Positions 20,695 through 31,314 of a DNA stretch of 64,000 nt are shown here, piece by piece (positions within the stretch are counted from its first letter, which is position 1; every line of letters begins with the position of its first letter). This DNA is from Pyropia yezoensis (Eukaryota > Rhodophyta > Bangiophyceae > Bangiales > Bangiaceae). Where the stretch lies: positions 22,119,346-22,183,345 of the forward strand of contig CM020618.1 in NCBI GenBank assembly GCA_009829735.1, written 5' to 3'. The translations under genes were made by a program, and so were the position numbers. Below the pieces are notes generated by a model. It was not told the DNA's origin. It searched no databases and saw only the letters and a program-made list of their open reading frames with translations.

Positions 20695-23600
20695 ATGGCG
20701 CCCGGTAGGCGGGGGGCGGCAGGGGGTGAGGGCCCCAGCGGCGGCGGCGCGGCGGAGCCCCCGTATGGCGACGCGGACGGCGCCGGCGATGGCGGGCGCG
20801 GGGAGCCCGTGACGGAGGTGGAGCCGACCGCCGACGCCGCCCCCGCGGAGGCGGATGCGGAGGGGGAGGAGGAGGAGGAGTCGCCCAACATGGATGCCAT
20901 CTACAGCGTCCAAAAGATGGCCGAAGTGCTCGAGGCGGGCCCCGACACGGAGCGCGACTTTATCCTCTTTGAGATGCAGCAGATGCTGGACCACTGCCTC
21001 AGCGACACCCTCCGCATCCTCGTGCCGGTGCTGTGTGAGCTGGTGCCCCAGTGGTCAGTGGAGCTGCAGCTCAAGGCGGCGGAGCGGCTGTTTGACGTTG
21101 TCTCCCTCCAGCTGCCCCCGTCTGTGGCGTCCATGATCACGTCGGCGTCGTTTGCGGTGGTGGAGAGCGCCCGCCACGCAACCGCCGAGGACATTGAGGA
21201 TGTGTACACGCTGTGGGGGGGGGTCCTCGTCGACGCCATGCCCACCGTTGTGTGGGAGGCGGCGGAGCTCGCAACGGTGCTGGGCACCCTCGACGGCCAC
21301 GCGCGGTCGCGGGGGTCGGAGCCGGCGCGGAAGCTGGCCGCCCGCGCGCTCGGGGCGCTCGCCCAGTGCCTGCCGCCCGCGTCGGTCGAGTCCCAGCTTC
21401 TGCCGCGGGTACTGGCGCTCGTCGCCGACGAGTCGGCCGCCGTCCGCGGGACGGTTGTCGAGTCCCTGGCCTTCCTGGGCGCCACCATGCCCGCCGACCA
21501 CGTGGCGGAGAGGATATGGCCGCGCTTTGTGGCAGTCCTGGCAGAGGGCTCCCCGGAAGAGCCGCAGGTGCGTGCGACGGCGCTCCGGTCGGTGGCGCAC
21601 GTGCTGGAAAAGCAGCGCCACCGGTGTGGGATTGGGATCCAACCCGAGGTGCCGCCACCCGCGCCGGCAGGCGCAGCCCCCTTTCCGGCGGCCGCGTCGT
21701 CGTCATCGTCGCCGCCACCGGCGGCGGGGACGGATGCGCACAAGCGGGCGTCCAAGGTGAAGCGGAAGCGGGGGTTCAAGTCGCCCGGCGCGGCGCGGCT
21801 GTTCAATGAGCTCCTCCCACCCCTGCTGGACACGCAGAGCGCCTTTTCGCTGCGCTACGCTAGCGAGGACCAGCGGCTTGTGTCGGACGACACGTACCTG
21901 CTGCTCGAGGTGGTATCGGAAGTGTTTGGCCAGCTGGTGTACGCAGTGACCTGCGCGCTGGCGGCAAGGCCGAGCGCCGCCGCCGCCGACGGCGCCGCGG
22001 TGGGCGCCACATTTCGAGAGTCCGCCTACCGCGCCTACTTGGCCATGGCCACCTGCAACGGCCCGCTCATCCGACGCAACTGCGCGTATAACCTGCCGGG
22101 AATGGCCGTGTCGCTGGGGGAGGGCTACGCCGCTGAGCTCAGCGGCCTGGCCGAGTACTTTGCCAAAGACTCGGACGAGGAGGTGCGGTGGATTGTGGCG
22201 GCAGGGATCCACGAGTCGACGGCGCTGCTGGCCAGCGGCGGGGGCGTCTTTGACCGCCTCTTTGCGGCCGTGTGCGCGCTGCTGACCGACAGTAACGCGC
22301 TCATCCGGAGTAACGCGCTTGGCCACTTCCACGACGCCATGTCTGCGCTCGCCGCCATGCCCGTCACGGTAGTGGTAGAGGCGGCAGACGGCGCCGATGG
22401 TGGCGCGGCCGTCACTGACGTGGACGATCAGCAGCAGCAGGTGGAGGAGGTGCCCGCTGAAGCGGCGCCACCGGGTGCTGCCACAGACCGGCTGGCGCCC
22501 CTGTTTGACGACCTGGAGCTGCTGTCGGAAGGGGAGTGGCGGGTGCAAGAGTCGCTGGCCAAGCAGCTGGAGCTGTCCATTGGGCTGATGCCGTCTGAAT
22601 CTCTCCAACAGTTTGTTCTTCCTCTGTTGTACAGGCTCATGGAACAGGGCACGCCGGTCGTGCGCACCACGGCGATGCGAGCGATTATCAAGGGCGTCCG
22701 GACGATCAACCTCCCCGCAGAGCGAGATACGGTGGTGGACCGCTACTGGGGCGACGCGGCTGGGGGCCCCTTTTGGATGCGCCTCGCCCTGCTTGACGGC
22801 GGCGTGGTGGCGCTGTCGGTCTTTTCACGGCGGCGGGTGGCAGAGATCTTTGCGCCACGGATGCTGGACCTGGTAGACGACCCGGTGGTCAATGTGCGCA
22901 TCCGGTTGGCACGAACACTTCCCCTGCTCGCGCCCGTGTGTGCTGCCCAGGCCCAGTACCAGTCGGTGCTGCGGCGGCTGTCGGGCGACGCGGACGTGGA
23001 CGTGCGCAACGCGGTGGAGGCGCACCCCGATGCCGCGGCGGCAGCGATGGCAGCGGCCGCCAAGGACGAGGCAGTGGACCAAGAAAAACAGCGTGCCGAG
23101 GACGAGCTGTACGGTCGAGGGGCGGCGCCACGGGTGCTGGCGCTGCTGCGCAAGCACGTGTCGACCACGTCCGTGACCAACGGCACGCGGCTGCCCGGCG
23201 GTCGCAAGAGCGACGGTGGCAGCACCGGCAGTGGGGGGGCCGGCGGCGACGACGGGTCCGCCTCTGGGCTTGGTCGAACCGCCGCGTTTGATCTGCTGGG
23301 TGCCGCGGAGGCGGGGCCTGCCAGCGGCGGCAGCGAGTCAAAGTCCACGAGCATGAAAAACGTGCTGGCCGGCCTGGGGCCATCCCTCCTTCGCAAGCTG
23401 TCTGGCAGTGGCAGCCACGACGGAGATGATGGGCCAAGCAGCAGCGGCCGCCGCAGCGGTGGCGGTGGCAGTGGTGGTCTAGCCGCTCTCGTTCGTCGCG
23501 CCAGTGGCGGCGCTTCGGCGGCAGCAGCAGCGGCGGGTGACTCGGGGACGTCAGGAAAGGAGAAGGTTGGCCGCGACGGCACCATTGTGGTGGTTGGTGA

Positions 23601-25358
23601 GGATGGGAAGAAGCGGCGGAGGAAAAAGAAGAAGAAGGACGTGGCCGAAGAGGCGGCGGAGAGGGACGCGGCTGGCGCCGACGCGCTCGCGTCACCACCG
23701 TCGCCAGTCGCGGCGGCCGACGGTACACGGTCAAAGGCCAAGGCAACGTCGGCCGCCTCTGCCTCTGCCACAGCCGCCGGGGTGGCCGTCGGCGGCGCGG
23801 CCGTCGGGCCGGCCGCGGGCGGTGCTGGTGCGGGCGGCCACAGCGCCGACAGCTCGTCTACGTCCAAGAACCTGGGCGGCAGTGGCGGCCTCGGGCGGCC
23901 GTCCTCCACCATTGGCGAGCGCCTCCGGGCGGTGAGCAGCCTGACGCCGCGGCCCAGCGGCGGCCTCGTGTCAATGCGGTCGGCCGACACGGGCCGGCGG
24001 CCGGCTGGGGATCTCGTCCGTCGCAGCAGCGGCGGCAGCTTTGACGGCGGCATGCCCGAGCCCCTCCGTATGGCGCTCGAGGCTCGGGAGCGGGAGCGCG
24101 CCAACGCGGCGCGCGTGCCCGTGCCCGTGACGGTGGACCCGACGGGGCGGCCCGCCTTCAAGGGCCCCGCCCCCTGGCTCCGCACCTCCAACCAGGTGCG
24201 CCTGCCCGGCTCGTCGTCGGCCGCTGCGTCGGCGGCCGCCGGCGGGGGGGGCGGGGGTGGCAGCGGCGGCAAGGCGGGGGGCAGCAGCCTGGGCGTCAGC
24301 CAGTCGGCCGACTATGGGCGGGTGGCCAGCCAAGAGTCGTTGCCCGACGCGGACGCACCACGGTCGCTGCGGGCCGTCAGCGCGACAGGGCTGCCGCCGC
24401 TGCGGTCGGGGCGGTCCACCTCGTTCACGCGCATGTCGGCGCCGCCGCCGGCTGCGGCGTCGCCGGAAAAGCCAAAGGCGCGCCCGCGCTTCAACCTCCG
24501 CCGCAGCAACAGCACCCAAAAGGACAGCACCCGCGCGGCGGCGGCGGCAGCGGCGGCGGCGGCGGCAGCGACGACGACCACGGGGGGAGCGGGACCGTCT
24601 GGCGTGTCCCCTACAGGCGGCGAGGGCATCACCACCTCCCCCGTCAGCGCGGAGATCAACGTGGGACCCGCGGCAGCGGCGGGCCCCCCAGGGTCGGCGG
24701 CGACAGCGTCGTCGTCGTCAGCAGCGGCGGCAGCGGCGGCCGGCGGCGCCGACGGCAGCGGCGGCGGCGCAGTGACGGTTGACGGGGGCGCCTCCCTGGC
24801 GGCGCTATTGGCGAGCCGCGCTGCCGCCGATGGGCAGCGGCAGCCGCTGCCGCGCGTCGTCTCTGCGTTTACGGCCCTGTCGCCTGTGTCGGAGCGCTCT
24901 GAGGAGGGGGCGTCGTCGGCGCCGACGGTGGGCGTCGCGACCGCCTCGTCTGGGGCGGTGAGCCCCCGCAAGCCCGGGCGGCGGCTGCTGAGCTTCACCC
25001 GTGGTGGCGGCAATGGCGGTGGCGGTGGGGGTGGTGGGGGTGGCGACGGCCGCGACGGCGGCCGCGACGGCCGCGAGTCGGTGTCGAGCCTCGGCGCGGG
25101 GGGGCTGCCCGCGACCAAGCCGCGGCGGCTGATGAGCTTTGGCCGCCCGTCGTCGTCGGCGGCAGCGGCGGCGGCCGCAGCGGATACGGCGGCGCCCAAG
25201 GCGAGCAAGCCCAAGCGGCTGCTGAGCTTCCGCAAGGAAAAGGAGGTGGGGGGGGGGGGAGCGTCCCGGACGCGGCCGGCGGCGGCGGCGGTGGCGGTGG
25301 GGCGCCCCCAAAAGCCAAGAGCCGCCTCAGCGCGCTGCGCAACCTGGGGCGGAGATGA
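20695..25358 (+). CDS. HEAT-repeat protein, phosphatase-4 regulatory subunit-like (PPP4R1/PPP4R4 type)
   Basis: Regulatory subunits of this type are helical scaffolds that direct the PP4/PP2A catalytic subunit to targets. An acidic, Ala/Gly-rich head leads into helical HEAT pairs from about residue 75. Examples are FEMQQMLDHCLSDTLRILVPV, QLLPRVLALVADESAAVRGTVVESL, RRNCAYNLPGMAVSLG, DEEVRWIVAAGIHES, LFDDLELLSEGEWRVQESLAKQ and DDPVVNVRIRLARTLPLLAP. After roughly residue 820 the protein is disordered and rich in Ser, Gly and Ala. It has a basic KKRRRKKKKK stretch and three related motifs (RRLLSF, RRLMSF, KRLLSF) near the end. The ATG at 20695 is used because the frame upstream has only GTG. The literal frame runs to 25428. 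However, a one-base change in the G run at about 25246-25259 gives a natural basic end (PKAKSRLSALRNLGRR) and stop at 25356-25358. No introns are needed. Confidence 0.8.
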
Positions 25359-25428
25359 GGCCGGGTGGGGGGGCACGCGGGGGTGGGGGCGCCAGGTGGG
25401 GAGGATTGGTGGAGGGCGGGGTGGCTGA

Positions 25429-26355
25429 GTAGGGAGGTGGGCGGGGGGGATGAATGTGGCTGGGCTATTTTTTTTCTTTGTCCTTGTGCGCTGTGTCCCT
25501 GCTGCATCCTGCCAGTGTGAGAGCCACCGCTCCCGGGGGTGCCCCCGGCGCGCCCGGGCCGATCCGGCAGCCCGCCGTCGCCGGCCGCCACAGCCCGGCT
25601 GCCGGGTCCTCGCGCCCCCCCCCCGCGCGCGGCCGGCACCCCACCGGCGCACGCTGCCGGCATCCAACGCCATTGCAGCCGAAGCTGGCCGCTCCTCGAC
25701 GACGGTATGTAGAGGCATGCATGCGATGGGGGGGGGGGGAGCACAGGGAAGGGGGGGGGGGGGGGGGCGGCGGGCGGGCGGGCGGGCGGGCGAGCGGGCG
25801 GGCGGGCGGGCGGGCGGCCGCGCAGACGATGAGCGTCTTGCCGAAGGTCCAGCGGGGCGAGAAGAAAACGCGCCAAGAAAACGCAATCAAATCAATACAC
25901 AAGCAGTGACAGTGCTTCCCCCCCAGCGGGGGGAAAGAAGAAAACGCAATCAATTCAATACACAAGCAGTGCCAGTGCTTCCCTCCCCGCGGGGGGAAAG
26001 CCGGGGGCGCGCGGCGGGCGCCCATGCGCGACAGTCCTTCTGGACCCCTTCCCGCTACTAGACACGCCGCTGCCGGCAGCCGCGTCGAGACCCGGTCGGC
26101 ACGGGCACCCCGTGGGGGCGCGCTACCCACAACAGGCAACGCCCCTCCCCCGCCCACGCCCAGGAGCCCATCCCACCCCCAGCATTGGGCTTGCGGGACA
26201 CCCCGTGCAACGGGCGGCGGCTCTGCCCGCCGCCCATTGCGCGGGAGTCCCGCGGCACGTCTCGCCACCACACGGCCGTGCTGGTCGCGGCCATCGCCGC
26301 CATTGGGCGCCACCGCTGCGACCGCCGCCGTGCCCCTCCTCCCCCGCGCACGCGT
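25429..26355. other. convergent intergenic region between HEAT gene and dynamin gene
   Basis: Holds a GGGC-type short tandem repeat (about 25768-25815) and the 63-bp tandem repeat at 25875-25999. No gene is supported; it should contain the 3' ends of both convergent transcripts. Confidence 0.5.
25875..25999 (+). repeat. two tandem 63-bp units between convergent genes
   Basis: AAGAAAACGCAATCAA starts at 25875 and 25938. Each unit continues with TCAATACACAAGCAGTG, AGTGCTTCC and a short G/C hairpin made of CCCC and GGGG. The AT-rich part contrasts with the surrounding GC-rich DNA. It could act in 3'-end formation of either gene. Confidence 0.75.
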
Positions 26356-29116
26356 TTACGTGGTGTGGAGCTTGCGCATGGCGGTCTGCGCCGAGCGCAG
26401 GCGCCGGCGCTTGGCCTCGAGCGCCACCCGCCGGTCAAAGAGGCGGCCGTCCTCGGTAAAGAGGGAGGGCAGGTTGAGGTCCGCGAGCGCCACGTAAAAC
26501 GCCTCCGTGATCCGCCTGCAGCCCCCCTCCAGCACCTCATGGCGGACCGCCATCGCCACATAGTCCACAAACCGGACGGAGGAGACCATCCAAAAGGCAC
26601 GCAGCGCGTTAAGGATCTCGGTGGGCGACTCGAGGAGACCTTCCAGCTTGCCGACGACGGCCACCCGCTTCTGGTCGCTCCCGTCCGTCTCGTCGCTGAA
26701 GAGGTCCTCCGTGCTGCCGATGAGCTTTTCCAGGAACGACTTGCGCTGCTGGTTGACAGACCGCATGAACGAAGGGTTGAGGGTGTGGGGTTGCAGGCAT
26801 TCGTACATCAATATACGCTCCAGCACCTCGGCGCACTTGGCGCTCACGTCATCCACCAGTTCCTCCGCCACCCCCACCATCCGCGCCGACAGCGCCGGGT
26901 ACTTTCCAAAGACGTGGTCCACCAGCGACCGCACCGTTCCACGTAGCACTTGCACGACCGCCTCGCGGCAGTCCATGGCAGGATCCTTCCACTGCGCTGC
27001 CGTCTGACGAACAAACTTATCAAAGACGCATACGTCGGGGAAGCACGGGAGCGCCAGGCCGCGAGAGCTCGCCACCTCCGACTCAATCTTGGCCAGGTAC
27101 GGGGCGTCCTCAAAAGGAGGGCGCAGCTCCTTGACCACCTGCCGAGCACACGCGTCGTACGCGTCAGCCGCGGCTGTGCACACACGGAGCGCGGGGTTGT
27201 CAAACACCTCGTCGTCGTATCGGGCGCTTACCGCCGCCGACAGGAGGTGTGCAAAGATGCGCACGCGTGTCACGAAAAACTCGTGCTGCGCCGCCCGGGT
27301 CGCTGGCGGGGGGCCGCCCAGCGCGGCCATCGCCTCGTCTGTCAGCTTGAGTTGCGACGCCACTTCTGCAGCCATAGTCGGGACTGCGTCTCGGATCCGC
27401 GACACGAGCACGCGGGTGAGCTTGGTGGTGAGCGTCTGGACACCTCGGACGTCGGGACGAAGGCGCGAGAAGACTGGGTGGGTCTCAAAAAAAATGCGCT
27501 CCTCCGACACCGCCGTGGCCAGCGTCATGTTGGTCTTGAGGTCGGCCGCGGAGCGGCAGCGCACGCCAACGTAGCCCAGGTTGAGCGGCTTGCGCACATT
27601 GTCCAAGATGTCTACAACCTCCTCTTCGGCGCCTGCGCCAACGAGGTCCAGCTTCGTGAGCACCCCAACGGTCCGGACACCTTCCGGGTCAACCTGAACG
27701 CACGCAAGAAACGATATGGGGCCAGGTTGACAGCGAGCGTGCGCAAGACATAGCAGCAGAACGTACCAAACTGAGCTGAGCAAGTGAGAACGGGAGCAGT
27801 GCTTTGTAACAAGAAAGAGCCTCGTCGTCAATCAAACTACCCGCAAATAGCCACAGTAAATAGCTTCGCAAAATGTACCTGATGGGCTCTTTCCAAAATG
27901 TCCGATGTTGCGATATCCACTGTCGCTGGCACGACGGCCAGGATGATGGTACGCTCGCTCTCAAGGTAGCGCTGCACGAGCGAGTCCACTTGCTTGATGA
28001 TGCTCTTTGACTGGCCTGCCGTGGTGGTGCGCACCAAGCCAGGGAGGTCAATAATTGTAAGGTCAGGGACGTCTGTAGCCTCGATTTCTATCACGACCGT
28101 GTCGTTCGAGAACACGCCGTCCCCGACCGCTGCCTCGGTCAGCCGCTCAATCTTGGACGCCACGTCCGCCTTGCACGCAATGGGCCCGGCCGCGTCGGGC
28201 TGCGGCCGATCCCACCGGAGCTCTGCCTTGCCGCGGAACGAGATTCCAGGCACTCGCTTCATAGTCAGCCTGACGAGGGAGGAAGAGGAGGGGTGGGAGG
28301 CAGAGGGTACAAGCCACACCAATCCGCGAGAGAACATAGCACCCGTATCTCTTTTTGTTAGCATCAGCCCCGCTGGTCTTTCGGGGCACACCAGCTCCAC
28401 TTCGAATCCTGAAACGAACAGTCGGGGCATCAACTGCGAAGAACAATCCCTGACTGTACAGGAAAAGGAGCGATAGCGGCAAAGCACGGTGGGAAAGAAG
28501 CAGCGGTGGGGCATCAACGTACTGGGTAGCGCAGCGTGTCACCAGCCCTGTGCCGCGAGGGAACGGGACGCCGCTTAGGAACTCGAGGACCGACGACTTG
28601 CCACTGCTCTGGTCCCCCATCACAGACAGTTGGGGAATGGGCAAGTCCTGTGGCACTTGCAACGACAGGGAGCGTGGGGCGCGTACACAGCGGGGAGAAG
28701 CCAAGGGGTGAGAGCACCACAGAAGATGGTAGAGAAGAGTATCGGAGGGGCTGCCAGGTCAGCACCAAACTTGTATAAATCTCGCAAGAGAGGAGAGACA
28801 CACCAGGCCAGGCGCCCCCCACCCACTCACCGCACCCGTGCCTTCTTCCCCTCCCTCTGTTTCAACGCACCTGTTCAATCCCGAAAGACCGTAGGCTGTC
28901 AATCAGGTCAATCCACGGTCGCACGTCCCGGTCCATCGCTACCTCCACAGCTGACACATCGGCGCTGTCCGGAGAGGTCACGAGCGCCGCAACAGGTATC
29001 GCTGCTGGGGCCCCATTGCCGTTGGCCTCCCCGGCCGACGCCGACAGGCCACCATTCACCATCGCCGTGGCCCCAGAAGCGCCCGTGGTGCCGACCTCTG
29101 GGCTAGGATCCAGCAT
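26356..29116 (-). CDS. dynamin-family large GTPase, four exons
   Basis: Dynamin-related GTPases assemble on membranes and drive fission of vesicles, mitochondria, peroxisomes or plastids. The exons read 29116-28871, 28647-28523, 28269-27879 and 27693-26356. All introns are GT-AG (223, 253 and 185 bp), and the phases join to exactly 699 codons plus stop. The start has a strong Kozak context (GCCACCATG). Residues 93-100 are the P-loop GDQSSGKS, T119 in GLVTRC is switch 1, 198-201 is DLPG and 267-270 is TKLD. The stalk follows, and the last roughly 100 residues ([19 protein letters not shown] onward) form the GTPase effector domain. There is no PH or proline-rich domain, so it resembles the Dnm1/DRP3 or Mx/DRP4 class rather than classical endocytic dynamin. 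Which organelle it serves cannot be told from the sequence. Confidence 0.93.
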
Positions 29117-29595
29117 GGTGGCAATGAGGACAGGGCGCAAGTGGGGGAGGCTTGCGGCCTCTGTGAACGTGGGCTCTACCCGACAAGAGGGAGCACGCCA
29201 GCAGACCGCAATCGACGCCGTCCCCGCAGTGTGCGTGGGCTGAAGGGGAAGGATGGCTGACGTTCACCGCTTGGACCCGTCCCTCAATGCTTGGGAGCCG
29301 CCCTCTTATGCCCCCCCGACCTAGCGAAGTGGCGCGCGGGGGGCTCCCCCACACGGTACCCAACGGGGCATAGGAACCTTATCGCCCCCCCCTCTTCTCG
29401 CCCCGCTGGCACCGCGCGCCTGGGTGCCTATACGAGGGGGACCCCGCGCGGAGTTGGCGGCAGTCCCATCCAAGAGGCACCGGCCGGGCACCCCCCCCCC
29501 CCGCCACCTTACGGAGCCAGCAGGGGAGCGGGTGGGAGTCTAAAAAGAGTCCACCGCCTGTGACCATTTTGCTCGCGGGTCATGCCGGGGTGCAT
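29117..29595. other. upstream region of the dynamin gene
   Basis: No gene supported. It should contain the dynamin promoter on the minus strand; no clear TATA box was seen. Confidence 0.4.
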
Positions 29596-30243
29596 GCGCA
29601 GCACTGCTTGTCGCCTGTCAAAATGTTCTTGCTTTTTTGGGAAACTCTCGAGCAAAAACCCGCATAAAACCTGCATCGACCCCCCCTCAAGGCATCATAG
29701 ACACCGCTTTTACCCCCGCTTCTTGCTTTCTGCCTACAACGGCTCGGGCGATTGTCAGTCGCCACCTCCCTATGTATGAACGGAAGCGCACGGGGCAGGA
29801 GAGCACTCTCGTGAAGCGCAAAGAAGCGACCGACCATCGCTACGCTTGGGAGCAATGTTTATAAAAACGCGTTTAAAAACCGCTCAATCCTCGCACTGGT
29901 TAAGTAAAAGCCTGCGCGACGACAGCTTTCGAGGGTCTGCACGGAAGAATCTCTCCGCCTTGCTCAACATTTAAAACGTGAATTATGACCAATGGAACGC
30001 TCCGTCCAGCAAACAGCAGCGCCACCGCTGTTGACATTGGTTGACAGAACACCGACAGCGGCCGTCGTGTCGGTCATCCTGGTGGAGACTCTTTGGCCTC
30101 AGCCCATCCCCTCGATCAGAAAAGCAAAAATCTGCTCGAGCCGTTCATTTTCGTGCTCGAGCAGGGCAAGAATTTGCACAACGAAGCAAGAGAACTGGCC
30201 AAAATCGGGCTTGTATCTTGACAGGGGATAAGCAGTGCTGCGC
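29596..30243 (+). mobile_element. non-autonomous DNA transposon (MITE-like), 648 bp, copy 1
   Basis: The element starts GCGCAGCACTGCTT and ends AAGCAGTGCTGCGC. The 26-bp terminal inverted repeats differ at two positions and include a CCTGTCAA inner end. It has no coding capacity. A copy of the same length (648 bp) lies inverted at 46154-46801, and a truncated copy lies at about 47925-48329. A perfect 10-bp hairpin (CTGCTCGAGC arms) sits at 30132-30164. No clear target-site duplication was found, so the superfamily is unassigned. Confidence 0.85.
30132..30164 (+). repeat. hairpin inside the 648-bp element
   Basis: Arms CTGCTCGAGC (30132-30141) and GCTCGAGCAG (30155-30164) are perfectly complementary around a 13-nt loop. 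The same structure is present in the second copy. Confidence 0.8.
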
Positions 30244-30999
30244 ACTAGCGTCTTCGCCCGCTTTCTCATCGGCCTCGCCCCCCCGCCAGGCACCGACGGC
30301 GGCGTCGGCGCCTGCGACCACCCCCCCTCTTGTAACAGGTTCTCCGACAGAGGCACGCCCACCGACAAAGTCCCCGAGCCCCCCCACTCCCCCTCGTCCA
30401 ATGCATGTGGCCCTTCGGCGGCATGAGTGCCAGTCCCCCTCCCCAACCCGTCGAGGGGGTTACACCTCGCACGTCGAGACCGCCGTTGGGGGCATCCAGA
30501 TCAATCCTGAAGGGTCGCCACGGTGCGGAAGGAAAGGGTGTGGTTTGGTGGGGGCACCCAAAGGCCCCACCGGCGGCCGCCCAACCGACGTGCCAACACC
30601 ACCGTCGTCGCGTTGACGGTAACAAGGCCAGCCCCGCCGGCACCAATCATCTCGCTCGCTACATGGGCGAGCCGCACGCACTGCAGCCGCCGGTGGGCGG
30701 CTATGGCGGTCACCGACGTGGCGCCCAGCTGGGTGTCAATGTCCCTCAGGTACCGGGCGCGCAGGCGAGGGCCGCTGCCGCCATCCTTAACGCACCCTGC
30801 GCTCCCACCACTCCCGCTCCGGCCATCGCCGCCGCAGCTGCCACCGCCGTCACTGCTGTCGCTGCCCCCTTTCCTTTCACGCCCTGCCGCGCTACCGCGG
30901 ACCGTCTGCGAGGCGGGCGGGCAGCCGATGCCACACTGCGCCGCAGCGAGCAGGCTGTCAGAAAGGGCGGCCACAGCGGCGCTCACATGCCGCCCCACT

Positions 31000-31314
31000 T
31001 TAGGCGGGGCCAGTCGGGGCCGCCCCCCACCCCGGCTCACCCTCGCCGCCGCCACCCAGCCACAGCGGCAGTGGCAGCAGCGGCTGTGGAGGGTACATGA
31101 ACTCTGCTGGGATGGCCCCCCAAGAGGACAGCTGTACGACCGATGCACCCAGGGAGGCACCGACCGGCGCGGCGATACTGCAACAGTCCTCGTGCCGCCC
31201 AACGCGGGTTCGCCAATAGCAGTCCACGTGGACCAAGCGGTCTGGGCGGGAGGCCTCAAAGCCCGCCAGGGCTGCTGCCAGCGGCCCCTCCGCGGTGGCA
31301 CTTCCATTTTCCAT
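31000..31314 (-). CDS. possible first exon of an unrecognised gene
   Basis: The ATG at 31314 opens a minus-strand frame with balanced, protein-like composition: AAALAGFEASRPDRLVHVD, CYWRTRVGRHEDC and SLGASVVQLSSWGAIPAE. Near its end a GTGAGC donor-like site occurs (about 31045). Further protein-like sequence continues in another frame toward 30550 (RARYLRDIDTQLGATSV and HRRLQCVRLAHVASEM). I infer an intron-containing gene of about 0.8 kb, but the acceptor and function are not resolved. It may be a decayed gene. Confidence 0.3.
   Translation of the reverse strand: MENGSATAEGPLAAALAGFEASRPDRLVHVDCYWRTRVGRHEDCCSIAAPVGASLGASVVQLSSWGAIPAEFMYPPQPLLPLPLWLGGGGEGEPGWGAAPTGPA

Noticed and set aside
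28310-28400. Extra dynamin exon inside the second intron (frame with [15 protein letters not shown])
   Set aside because: Joining exon 28647-28523 directly to 28269 gives VTRCATQLTMKR, the expected dynamin sequence, in phase. The extra piece does not fit the family.
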